Shown: one piece after another, positions 1 through 7,033 of the stretch
Layout of the letters: every line of letters begins with the position of its first letter
Position numbering within the stretch: the stretch's first letter is position 1
DNA from: DAINPP01 sp036743375
GTDB taxonomy: Bacteria; Thermotogota; Thermotogae; MWEM01
DNA length: 64,000 nt
Assembly: GCA_036743375.1 (NCBI GenBank)
Contig: DAINPP010000008.1
Coordinates: 1 to 64,000, forward strand
Direction: 5' to 3'
Notes under the pieces: model-generated
What the model saw: the letters and a program-made list of their open reading frames with translations, nothing else
What the model was told of the DNA's origin: nothing
The model's database searches: none
Position numbers and translations under genes: made by a program

Positions 1-27
1 AATGAAATTATATATGGAGGGGATTTT

Positions 28-672
28 ATGGAACAGAATGCAATGCCTTTATTGGGAGACAGTTTTCCGGAGTTAAGAGTTCAGACAACACATGGGGTGA
101 TGAACCTTCCCGAAGCCTTTAAGGGGAAATGGTTTGTCCTGTTCAGTCATCCGGCTGATTTCACACCGGTGTGCACAACGGAGTTTTATGCCTTTCAGAG
201 GCGATTTGGACAATTCAGGGATTTGAATTGTGATTTAATCGGTCTCAGTATCGATCAGGTCTTTTCGCACATCAAATGGGTTCAATGGATCAGGGATAAT
301 CTTGATGAAAAGATAGAATTTCCGGTCATTGCCGATGACAGGGGGCAGGTTTCGGAAAAATTGGGTCTGGTCCATCCGGGAAAGGGGACGAACACAGTAA
401 GAGCCGTTTTTGTCGTTGATCCGAAAGGAAAGATCAGAACGATTCTTTATTATCCGCAGGAATTGGGAAGAAACTTTGATGAGATTCTCAGAATCGTCAA
501 GGCCTTGCAGGTTGCGGATGCGAATGGGGTTGCAATGCCTGCAAACTGGCCGGAGAACGAACTGATCAAGGACAATGTCATCATTCCGCCTGCATCGGAT
601 GAGAAGACAGCGGAAGAGAGAACGGGTTCCGAAAACTGTTATGACTGGTGGTTCTGCCACAAGAAGCTGTAA
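28..672 (+). CDS. Peroxiredoxin (AhpC/TSA, archaeal-type Prx6-like)
   Basis: Thiol peroxidase of 214 aa that reduces H2O2 and alkyl hydroperoxides in the cytoplasm. The peroxidatic cysteine is Cys49 in HPADFTPVC, matching the family signature PxxxTxxC. The C-terminal tail carries Cys204 and Cys210 in CYDWWFC, the tail typical of the long Prx6-type enzymes of archaea and anaerobes that can form a resolving disulfide. An SD (GGAGGGG) lies 5 nt before the ATG. It stands alone: a strong terminator follows and the next gene starts over 500 nt downstream. The reductant partner is not in the window. Confidence 0.95.
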   Translation: MEQNAMPLLGDSFPELRVQTTHGVMNLPEAFKGKWFVLFSHPADFTPVCTTEFYAFQRRFGQFRDLNCDLIGLSIDQVFSHIKWVQWIRDNLDEKIEFPVIADDRGQVSEKLGLVHPGKGTNTVRAVFVVDPKGKIRTILYYPQELGRNFDEILRIVKALQVADANGVAMPANWPENELIKDNVIIPPASDEKTAEERTGSENCYDWWFCHKKL

Positions 673-737
673 ATAGGAAAAATATTAAAGGGTATTACAA
701 ATGCTGAAGAACGATGCGTAAACTCAAAAGATTATAA

Positions 738-778
738 GAAAACGGGTGCTTATTGCACCCGTTTTCTTAATATAGTTT
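738..778 (+). terminator. Rho-independent terminator of the peroxiredoxin gene
   Basis: A perfect 12-bp stem (738-749 with 755-766; GAAAACGGGTGC) with loop TTATT is followed by a T-rich stretch. It lies 65 nt after the stop codon. Confidence 0.85.
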
Positions 779-807
779 TCATGAGAATCGACTTCGAATG
801 AATATTA

Positions 808-836
808 TAAAAAAAGGGGCAACGCCCCTTTTTTTA
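808..836 (+). terminator. Second hairpin with flanking A and T runs
   Basis: A short GGGGC/GCCCC stem (816-820 with 824-828) sits between an A run and a T run, so it could terminate transcription in either direction. It comes 30 nt after the first terminator. Confidence 0.65.
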
Positions 837-840
837 AAGA

Positions 841-871
841 GCCTTCCGGGGAATTTTATTCCCCGGAAGGC
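841..871. repeat. Third perfect hairpin, no T run
   Basis: A perfect 13-bp inverted repeat (GCCTTCCGGGGAA at 841-853 with 859-871), loop TTTTA, directly abuts the preceding terminator. No U tract follows, so it is not a standard terminator. The remaining stretch 872-1110 shows no gene or other structure that I can support. Confidence 0.6.
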
Positions 872-1113
872 TTAGAAATGAGCGCATACGGATCTTGTAC
901 GAAGTCCTAATAATCATTAGTCGATTGAATGTTGCAGAGTTAAAAAACCTGCTCCTGCAATTTTTTCGAAATATTCCAGGACAACAATCTTCCCGCACAA
1001 AATCTTTCCGCGCTCAAACCTATATCCGATAAAGCCTGTATCATTAACCCGCAAATCAGCTATCTTCAGATAAAGACAATCACATCATTTAAGACGAAAA
1101 ATCTGGATTTTTC

Positions 1114-1143
1114 TTGCGTTTGTGAGGGAATCTTTATGATAAA
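1114..1143 (+). promoter_or_regulatory. Possible promoter of the glycan/acyl operon
   Basis: TTGCGT (1114-1119) precedes GATAAA (1138-1143) with an 18-nt spacer; TATGAT (1135-1140) is an alternative -10 with a short spacer. It is the best candidate before the operon starting at 1201, but a weak match. Confidence 0.35.
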
Positions 1144-1200
1144 ATAGATTATGTGGAGTTTCAAAACTACTCCAGAGAAGTTTTATAAGGATGTGTAAGA

Positions 1201-1797
1201 ATGATTTTTCTCAAGCACTTTTTTGATTTTATCTTTTCCCTTTTACTCATAATCCTTATTTCTCCAATCCTCCTTGTTATAGCACTCATGATCAAATTGG
1301 AAGACGGTGGAAAGATTTTCTACAAGCAGGAGAGAGTGGGAAAGAATAGAAAGGTTTTCAAGATCATCAAGTTCAGGAGTATGGTGGAAAATGCGACAGG
1401 TATGAAGGGTGGCTACAGCATCTTTGAAAATGATTCACGGATTACCCGAACCGGGAAATTTCTGAGAAAGACCAGTCTGGATGAACTCCCGCAGCTCTTC
1501 AACATCTTGAAGGGGGACATGAGTTTTATTGGGCCGCGTCCTCCGCTTACCTTTCACCCGAAAGATTATCATGAGTATGAAGACTGGGTGCTTGTCAGAT
1601 TCAAGATGAGACCTGGAATGACGGGTCTTGCACAGGTGAATGGCAGAAATGACATAGACTGGTATGAGCGGTTTAAGTACGATGTGGAGTACGTTAAAAA
1701 ATGGAGCCTTTCATATGATGTAAAGATTCTTTTTGAGACGGTAAGGACACTTCTGTCGAAAAAAGGAATTTACGGGACAGATCAGGAGGGGAAATGA
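1201..1797 (+). CDS. Small phosphoglycosyl transferase (bacterial sugar transferase, PglC-like)
   Basis: Membrane enzyme that transfers a sugar-1-phosphate from a nucleotide sugar to undecaprenyl phosphate, starting assembly of a surface glycan. At 198 aa it is the short, monotopic PglC-type form. One hydrophobic segment (about residues 8-30) is followed by the catalytic domain with KFRSM (about 57-61), a DELPQL block and FIGPRP (about 94-114). It is first in an eight-gene operon; its stop overlaps the next start (ATGATGA). No other glycosyltransferase lies nearby, so the remaining glycan genes must be elsewhere. Confidence 0.92.
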   Translation: MIFLKHFFDFIFSLLLIILISPILLVIALMIKLEDGGKIFYKQERVGKNRKVFKIIKFRSMVENATGMKGGYSIFENDSRITRTGKFLRKTSLDELPQLFNILKGDMSFIGPRPPLTFHPKDYHEYEDWVLVRFKMRPGMTGLAQVNGRNDIDWYERFKYDVEYVKKWSLSYDVKILFETVRTLLSKKGIYGTDQEGK

Positions 1798-2432
1798 TGA
1801 AGGATTTGTACGTATACGGTGCCGGTGGTATGGGCAGGGAGATATTTGAGCTTACGGGGAAGATAAATGAAAGGGAGCAGCGGTGGAATATCCGCGGGTA
1901 TATTGATGATGGGAAAACGGGTCTGACCGAAGAAGGGGACCTGATTTTTGGCGGGATAGACTATCTTGAGGGGCTCTCAGAGGTAGTAGACGTGGTCATC
2001 GGCATTGCCGATACGAAGATAAAAAGAAGGATTGTGGAAAGACTTGTAAGGCATCATCATATTTCTTTTCCGACGATCGTTCATCCCGATGCAAATATCT
2101 CCAAAAATTGTACGATTAAAAATGGCTGTATAGTGACTTATGGGTGTACGATCGCTACAAAGGCCATTCTGAACGAATTTGTGTTTATCAATACAGGATC
2201 AGCTGTAGGACATGATACGCTTGTGGGAAAGTATACAACGATTATGCCGGCCGTTAATATATCAGGTTGCTGCAGGGTAGGGGAAGAAGTCCTGTTTGGG
2301 ACGAAGGCAACGGTTATACCGGGGAAAAAGATCAGTGATCGAGCGGTCATCGGTGCCGGTGCCGTTGTATTCAGAGATGTTCCGGAGGCCGTTACAATTC
2401 TCGGCAATCCCGGAAAAGTATTCAAATTTTAA
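1794..2432 (+). CDS. PglD/NeuD-like sugar O- or N-acetyltransferase
   Basis: Acyltransferase of 212 aa with the two-domain plan of PglD/NeuD. The N-terminal Rossmann-like domain binds the sugar nucleotide (GAGGMG near residue 9). The C-terminal left-handed beta helix is built from hexapeptide repeats (about 100-200) and ends in the usual GNPGKV turn. It overlaps the sugar transferase by 4 nt, with SD AGGAGGGG inside that gene. With a PglC-like enzyme beside it, it likely acylates an amino sugar nucleotide. Given the acyl carrier proteins that follow, the donor may be an acyl-ACP rather than acetyl-CoA; that part is inference. Confidence 0.88.
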   Translation: MMKDLYVYGAGGMGREIFELTGKINEREQRWNIRGYIDDGKTGLTEEGDLIFGGIDYLEGLSEVVDVVIGIADTKIKRRIVERLVRHHHISFPTIVHPDANISKNCTIKNGCIVTYGCTIATKAILNEFVFINTGSAVGHDTLVGKYTTIMPAVNISGCCRVGEEVLFGTKATVIPGKKISDRAVIGAGAVVFRDVPEAVTILGNPGKVFKF

Positions 2433-2452
2433 TGGAGTGAGGGGAACGATAA

Positions 2453-2680
2453 ATGGAAAAGCAACTGGAGTTTTTAGAGAAATTGGCGGATATAATGGAA
2501 TGCGAAACGGATGATCTTACATTGGATACGAATTTTAGAGAAGATATAGACGACTGGGACTCTCTGAAGGGGTTTTCAATGCTGATCCTCTTTGAAGAGG
2601 ATTATGACAGGAAAATGAGCGTTGAGGAATTTCTTGGCTGCAGGCAGATCCGAGACCTCTTTCATGCCGTCTGCGAATGA
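2453..2680 (+). CDS. Acyl carrier protein, copy 1
   Basis: A 75-aa acidic helical protein with DDWDSLKG at about residues 33-40. The Ser of DSL is the expected 4'-phosphopantetheine site. It differs clearly from housekeeping AcpP (DSLDTVE) and from the second carrier in this operon, so it is probably dedicated to this pathway, loaded by the FkbH-like enzyme or serving the ketosynthase. Confidence 0.85.
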   Translation: MEKQLEFLEKLADIMECETDDLTLDTNFREDIDDWDSLKGFSMLILFEEDYDRKMSVEEFLGCRQIRDLFHAVCE

Positions 2681-2689
2681 GGTGGCCTG

Positions 2690-3757
2690 ATGGCTTATAC
2701 TATTTTGAACGGTGTCCGGATTGAAGCCCTGACCGCCTGTGTTCCGTCGTATTGTGAAGACAATCTCGAATCCGGACAGAATCTTTTTTCCGAAACTGAG
2801 CTCAGGAACGTGGTCAAGGCAACCGGTATCAGATACCGGAGAATCTGTCGGTCCGAGAAGACGACGGCCCTTGATCTTTCAATAAAGGCAGCGGAAAATA
2901 TTTTTGAGCATACAGCCATAAAGAAGGATGAGATCGGCGCCATTGTCTTTGTCACGTTTACCCCGGACAATCAAATGCCGAACAACGCTACGCTCGTTCA
3001 GCATCGAATGGGATTCGGGAATTTGATTCCGGCCTTCGATATCAATCTGGCCTGTTCCGGATACGTTTACGGATTGTGGATCAGTGCGATGATGGCAAAG
3101 AATCTGAATAAAAGGGTATTATTCCTTGATGGGGAAAAGCAGAGCTCTATAACTTCTAAGAGAGATAAGGCAACGGCCCTGCTGATGGCGGATGCCGGGA
3201 GTGCAACGCTTGTTGCACCTGATGAAGTAACCTCAGACTGGTCTTTTTCATTTGAGACCTATGGGGAGGATAGAGAGGCGCTGAATATTCCCTCCGGCGG
3301 ATCCCGAAATCCGATTAAACCGGAAGATCTTGAATATACCGTGCGGGAAGATGGTTCTTTCAGAAGAAATGTGGATATTATGATGAACGGAATGGATGTT
3401 TTCAAATTTGTCGTTCAGAAGGTATCTGCCAACATAAAGAATCTGTTGAAAGATACGGGGACAGATGACTCAACAATAGATTTCCTGGCCTTGCATCAGG
3501 CGAATGAATACATGCTTAAACAGGTGGCAAAGAGAAATAAAATACCATTCGAAAAACTTCCAATCAGTATCGGGAAATATGGAAACTCGAGCTCTGCAAC
3601 TATTCCGGTAACGATCTGTTCTGAGAGAAGCGAGATCTTGAGAGAAGGAAAAAGGAAAATCCTGCTTTCAGGATTCGGGGCTGGCCTTTCAATCGGAACG
3701 GCAATTGTTGAAACCGATAGTCCCTATTGCGGTGGAGTGATTGAATATGACGAGTAA
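2690..3757 (+). CDS. Beta-ketoacyl-ACP synthase III family protein (FabH-like)
   Basis: Condensing enzyme of 355 aa with the full KAS III triad: Cys122 in ACSG, His269 in ALHQAN and Asn299 in GNSSSA. It would join an acyl-CoA or acyl-ACP with an ACP-bound partner, or transfer an acyl group. The next gene overlaps its 3' end. The immediate neighbourhood (two ACPs, SDR, FkbH) and the sequence divergence argue for a dedicated rather than housekeeping role. KAS III homologs beside FkbH and an ACP occur in tetronate biosynthesis and in surface-polysaccharide loci; the product here cannot be read from sequence. Confidence 0.9.
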   Translation: MAYTILNGVRIEALTACVPSYCEDNLESGQNLFSETELRNVVKATGIRYRRICRSEKTTALDLSIKAAENIFEHTAIKKDEIGAIVFVTFTPDNQMPNNATLVQHRMGFGNLIPAFDINLACSGYVYGLWISAMMAKNLNKRVLFLDGEKQSSITSKRDKATALLMADAGSATLVAPDEVTSDWSFSFETYGEDREALNIPSGGSRNPIKPEDLEYTVREDGSFRRNVDIMMNGMDVFKFVVQKVSANIKNLLKDTGTDDSTIDFLALHQANEYMLKQVAKRNKIPFEKLPISIGKYGNSSSATIPVTICSERSEILREGKRKILLSGFGAGLSIGTAIVETDSPYCGGVIEYDE

Positions 3758-4481
3758 AACTTACGTGATTACGGGTTGTTCCAGTGGAATCGGGAAAGCC
3801 TTGACCGCACAGCTGCTTGAAGGTGGACAGTGTGTCTGCGGGATATCGAGGGATGTTGCAAAGGTTGAAGACTTTCTTGAAAATAAGAGCTTTACACATT
3901 TTCAATTTGACCTGACGGATATAGACGGTATAGGTGAGCTGTGTAAAATGATGAACCTTCATGCCGGAGCGATCAACGGGTTTATTCACAGTGCCGGTGT
4001 GGAGATGACGGTCCCGCTTCATCTGATCAGATACGAAAAATATGCGGATCTGTTTAAATTGAATACATTCAGCGCGTTTGAGCTGATTAAATTTCTTTCA
4101 AAGAAAGGGTATTATGTTGCAGATGATACCTCTTTTGTGCTCATTTCCTCGCTTGCAACGCAGATAGGGGCTCAGGGCAAGGCCATATATGCCGCTTCAA
4201 AGGGAGCGCTTGAAGGCTATCTGAAACCTGCCGCAAAGGAACTGTTGAAAAAGGGGATTCGGTTGAACATGGTGTCTCCGGGTGTGCTGAAGACACCGAT
4301 GAACGAAGGCTATTTTGAAAAGATGAGCGATGAGCAGCAAAATGAATTGAATGGGGCGTATCCACTCGGGATTGGACTGGCTGAGTACGTGGCTGATACA
4401 ATAAGATTTTTACTTTCGGAGCAGTCAAAGTGGATGACGGCCCAGAATATCACATTGGACGGCGGAAATTTAATACACTGA
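3747..4481 (+). CDS. Short-chain dehydrogenase/reductase (FabG-like)
   Basis: NAD(P)H-dependent reductase of 244 aa. It has the cofactor loop TGCSSGIG near the N-terminus, the catalytic Ser in ISSLATQ and YAASK with Tyr and Lys, and ends with the usual SDR C-terminal GG. In this operon it likely reduces a beta-ketoacyl thioester made by the ketosynthase. I place the start at ATG 3747 rather than TTG 3741, because the SD GGTGGAG (3731-3737) is 9 nt before the ATG but only 3 nt before the TTG. The 5' end overlaps the ketosynthase gene by 11 nt. Confidence 0.9.
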   Translation: MTSKTYVITGCSSGIGKALTAQLLEGGQCVCGISRDVAKVEDFLENKSFTHFQFDLTDIDGIGELCKMMNLHAGAINGFIHSAGVEMTVPLHLIRYEKYADLFKLNTFSAFELIKFLSKKGYYVADDTSFVLISSLATQIGAQGKAIYAASKGALEGYLKPAAKELLKKGIRLNMVSPGVLKTPMNEGYFEKMSDEQQNELNGAYPLGIGLAEYVADTIRFLLSEQSKWMTAQNITLDGGNLIH

Positions 4482-4493
4482 TGGAGGACATGA

Positions 4494-4721
4494 ATGGATA
4501 ATCGGGAAAAACTCACAGAGATTGCCTCAACTATATTGAACATGGAAATAGAACAGATTGATTTTAACGAACGCAAGGAAAATATCGACTCATGGGATTC
4601 TTTCGCGCATCTTGCGTTACTCTCAACCGTTGAAGAGGAGATGGGAATCTGCATCCCGTTTGAAGAAGTGGCGGAGATCAATACCCTTGAAGAACTCCTG
4701 ACAAAGATTAACGAGGGGTAA
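4494..4721 (+). CDS. Acyl carrier protein, copy 2
   Basis: A 75-aa carrier protein with IDSWDSFAH at about residues 31-39; the Ser of DSF is the predicted phosphopantetheine site. It resembles ACPs paired with FkbH-type enzymes, which often have DSF or DSL after an acidic-aromatic pair. It lies 2 nt before the FkbH-like gene, so it is the most likely partner of that enzyme. It is not a recent duplicate of the first ACP: outside the carrier motif the two have little in common. Confidence 0.85.
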   Translation: MDNREKLTEIASTILNMEIEQIDFNERKENIDSWDSFAHLALLSTVEEEMGICIPFEEVAEINTLEELLTKINEG

Positions 4722-4723
4722 AA

Positions 4724-6376
4724 ATGAAGTTTGCCTTATTGACGAATATCAACCTTGAATTTATGATCAGACAATTTAAGAATAGCGATGGATTGTCGTG
4801 TTATTCCCCCGATGGGTATGGTGTCTGGCAGCAGGAGCTGATGGATGAAAACAGTTCCGTTTATGCCGATGATGTGGATGCCATTTTTATCATTCCGGAT
4901 GCGGCGGAAATGATCAGAGGGCAAGATACCTTCGAAGCAAAAATAGAAGAACTGAACCGGACGATGAGCGGTGTTGAGCAGTGTATCCGTGACTATTCCG
5001 GAAAGAAGAAAGTCTTTGTTTCCAGTATTCATCTGAAGCGTGCGGAGATAAGGTCTTTGAAGGGCTCACTGGAATCCGGACAGATAGAAGATCGCTGGAT
5101 GGAATTTCTGATTTCATTGAACGACAAGTATGACAACTGCTACGTGTTTCCGCTCAGGGAGATGATAACAGAACTCGGAAGTGATGAATTTTATTCGGAT
5201 AAACTCTGGTATCTCGGTGGCGTGAAATATTCGATCAAGGCCCAGAATCTTCTTGTGAACGAGATCAGACTGCTGATGAAGGCGCTGAATAAAAAGAGGA
5301 AAAAATGCCTCGTTCTGGATCTGGATAACACACTCTGGGGAGGTGTCATCGGAGAAGATGGGGTGGACGGGATTGAATTGGCGGAGTTCAAGGAAGGGGC
5401 GAGATACAAGGACTTTCAGAAGCGTCTGAAGGAACTCCGTGAGATGGGGATACTTCTCGCCGTTTGTTCAAAAAACAACCCTGATGATGCCATGGAAGTC
5501 ATTCGGAAACACCCTCATATGGTGCTGAGAGAAGAGGATTTTGTCTCTTTCCGAATTAACTGGGAGCCGAAACCGAAGAACGTTGCCGAGATTGCCGCAG
5601 AATTGAATATAGGGATAGATTCACTGGTCTTTATCGATGATAATCCGGTCGAAAGGGAAGCCGTGAGGGAGAACCTTCCGGAAGTGACCGTACCGGAATT
5701 TCCTAAGGATACGGCAAATCTGGAATCGTTTACCCATGAGTTGTACAGGCAATATTTCTATACACTGGAGAATACATTTGAGGACAGGGATAAGACAAAG
5801 ATGTACAGGGATAATGCCCGAAGGAGTACGGAGCAGGCATCCGCTACCGACCTGGAGTCCTTTTTCAGGGGGCTGAAGACAGAAATCATTATTTGGAAGC
5901 TTCAGCCGGCGGATATCAGGCGAGCTGCCGAGCTCACCCAGAAAACCAATCAATTCAATCTGACGACCAAACGGTATACGGAGAAAGACATCGAGGCTTT
6001 TTCCAGGTCCGAAGATTATGTGGTTTATATCGCATCCGTCAGCGATAAATATGGAGACAACGGTAAAGTCTCCCTTGTCATCGTGAAAAAGGACGGAAGA
6101 ACGGCTGAGATAGATTCCTTTATCATGAGCTGCCGTGTGATGGGCAGGTATATCGAAGATCAAATCCTGGATTTTATTGAAGTGGATTTAAAATCGTGTG
6201 GTGTTGAGCAGCTGAATGCACAATATATTCAGACAAAGAAGAACATGCCGGTGATGAAATTTTATAATCGGCTTGGTTATCGTTTGTTAAGTATGGCAGA
6301 TGGAATCAAGCAATATACCCTGAAACTTGATGAAAAACCTGAAAGAAAGACATATGGGGAGTTGATCGAAGGATGA
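4724..6376 (+). CDS. FkbH-like HAD-IIIC protein with C-terminal GNAT-like domain
   Basis: Protein of 550 aa of the FkbH family. Characterised members dephosphorylate 1,3-bisphosphoglycerate and load the glyceryl group on an ACP. The HAD core is complete: DLDNTLWGG near residues 199-207 with both catalytic Asp, and FIDDNPVE near 303. The N-terminal 190 residues are the SGNH-like region common to this family, and residues about 380-530 resemble a GNAT domain (PVMKFYNRLGY near the end). It overlaps the next gene by 4 nt. The sequence supports thioester loading, but the substrate (glycerate or another acid) is inferred from the family. Confidence 0.88.
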   Translation: MKFALLTNINLEFMIRQFKNSDGLSCYSPDGYGVWQQELMDENSSVYADDVDAIFIIPDAAEMIRGQDTFEAKIEELNRTMSGVEQCIRDYSGKKKVFVSSIHLKRAEIRSLKGSLESGQIEDRWMEFLISLNDKYDNCYVFPLREMITELGSDEFYSDKLWYLGGVKYSIKAQNLLVNEIRLLMKALNKKRKKCLVLDLDNTLWGGVIGEDGVDGIELAEFKEGARYKDFQKRLKELREMGILLAVCSKNNPDDAMEVIRKHPHMVLREEDFVSFRINWEPKPKNVAEIAAELNIGIDSLVFIDDNPVEREAVRENLPEVTVPEFPKDTANLESFTHELYRQYFYTLENTFEDRDKTKMYRDNARRSTEQASATDLESFFRGLKTEIIIWKLQPADIRRAAELTQKTNQFNLTTKRYTEKDIEAFSRSEDYVVYIASVSDKYGDNGKVSLVIVKKDGRTAEIDSFIMSCRVMGRYIEDQILDFIEVDLKSCGVEQLNAQYIQTKKNMPVMKFYNRLGYRLLSMADGIKQYTLKLDEKPERKTYGELIEG

Positions 6377-6768
6377 AGATCCATCACGTGGGCTATGCCG
6401 TCAGACACATTGATGAAGCCTTTAAGTATTTTAAATTGCTTGGCTTTTCTATTAGATCAGAGGTTGTGGAGGATAACTCGAGAAATATCCGTATTTGTTT
6501 TATAGAAAACAACGGGATCCGGATAGAGCTGATTGAACCGATGAATGATAAATCACCGATAGAAAGTGTTCTTTCGAAAAACGGGCCGATTCCCTATCAT
6601 TTGTGTATTGAAACGGAGAATATTATCCAATCGGTTTCGGATCTTCAGAAAAACGGATTTATGCTTCTGAATCCGCCGAAGGTTGATCCCGCTATCGAAA
6701 ACAGGCACGTTGCCTTTCTCTTCCGGAAGGAAATCGGATTAATAGAATTGGTTGCCAATGAGAAATGA
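6373..6768 (+). CDS. VOC-fold protein (glyoxalase/epimerase-like)
   Basis: A 131-aa protein opening with MKIHHVGYAVRHIDEA, the first beta-alpha unit of the vicinal-oxygen-chelate fold, and with a metal-ligand-like His and two Glu (RIELIEP, LIELVAN) where glyoxalase I and methylmalonyl-CoA epimerase carry theirs. It is the last gene of the operon and overlaps the FkbH-like gene. A role as epimerase or isomerase of the acyl intermediate is plausible but not shown. Confidence 0.8.
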   Translation: MKIHHVGYAVRHIDEAFKYFKLLGFSIRSEVVEDNSRNIRICFIENNGIRIELIEPMNDKSPIESVLSKNGPIPYHLCIETENIIQSVSDLQKNGFMLLNPPKVDPAIENRHVAFLFRKEIGLIELVANEK

Positions 6769-6777
6769 TGACCATTC

Positions 6778-6807
6778 TTGACAAGATGGCTGGACTTATG
6801 GTATAAA
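6778..6807 (+). promoter_or_regulatory. Promoter of the trp leader
   Basis: A consensus -35 TTGACA (6778-6783) and a -10 TATAAA (6802-6807) are separated by 18 nt. Transcription would begin near 6814, just before the leader peptide. Confidence 0.8.
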
Positions 6808-6826
6808 CAGACAACTTTTATGAGGT

Positions 6827-6919
6827 ATGATGATGATGAACGATAATCGTATGTTTACAAAAGTGAATACATTTGTTTGGTGGTGGCGCTGCCCCGTTTC
6901 AGGAGGCGGTCGTCTTTAG
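6827..6919 (+). CDS. trpL: Trp operon leader peptide (three consecutive Trp codons)
   Basis: A 30-codon reading frame beginning with a run of four ATG codons (6827-6838), SD GAGGT at 6822-6826, and ending with TAG at 6917-6919. The SD spacing favours ATG 6833. Codons at 6878-6886 are TGG-TGG-TGG, followed by Arg, Cys and Pro. Its job is to sense charged tRNA-Trp: a ribosome stalled on the Trp codons leaves 6892-6903 free to form the antiterminator. It is too short for normal gene callers. The position between a promoter and a terminator, directly before a tryptophan synthase gene, makes the call strong. Confidence 0.88.
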   Translation: MMMMNDNRMFTKVNTFVWWWRCPVSGGGRL

Positions 6920-6957
6920 TTGCGTCAATTACGGCTGATATAGATTCTGAAGCGGGG
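6892..6957 (+). promoter_or_regulatory. Antiterminator pairing of the trp attenuator
   Basis: Segment 6892-6903 pairs with 6946-6957 over 12 bp with two G-U pairs, including CCCCG with CGGGG. The downstream arm overlaps the 5' arm of the terminator (6951-6962), so the two structures exclude each other. The upstream arm begins 6 nt after the third Trp codon, where a stalled ribosome would leave it exposed. Confidence 0.8.
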
Positions 6958-6988
6958 AACTCGAAAATAAGAGTTCCCCGCTTTTTTT
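6951..6988 (+). terminator. Trp attenuator terminator
   Basis: A perfect 12-bp stem (AGCGGGGAACTC at 6951-6962 with 6971-6982), 8-nt loop, followed by seven T. It lies 45 nt before trpB2 and is the off-state structure of the leader. Confidence 0.92.
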
Positions 6989-7033
6989 GTTGCAAATTTT
7001 ATCCAACTAACTAAAATAAAGGAGAGGAAAACA

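Noticed and set aside
5621..6163. A 180-codon frame antisense to the FkbH-like gene
   Set aside because: A shadow of the conserved FkbH coding sequence; no start signal and no family features.
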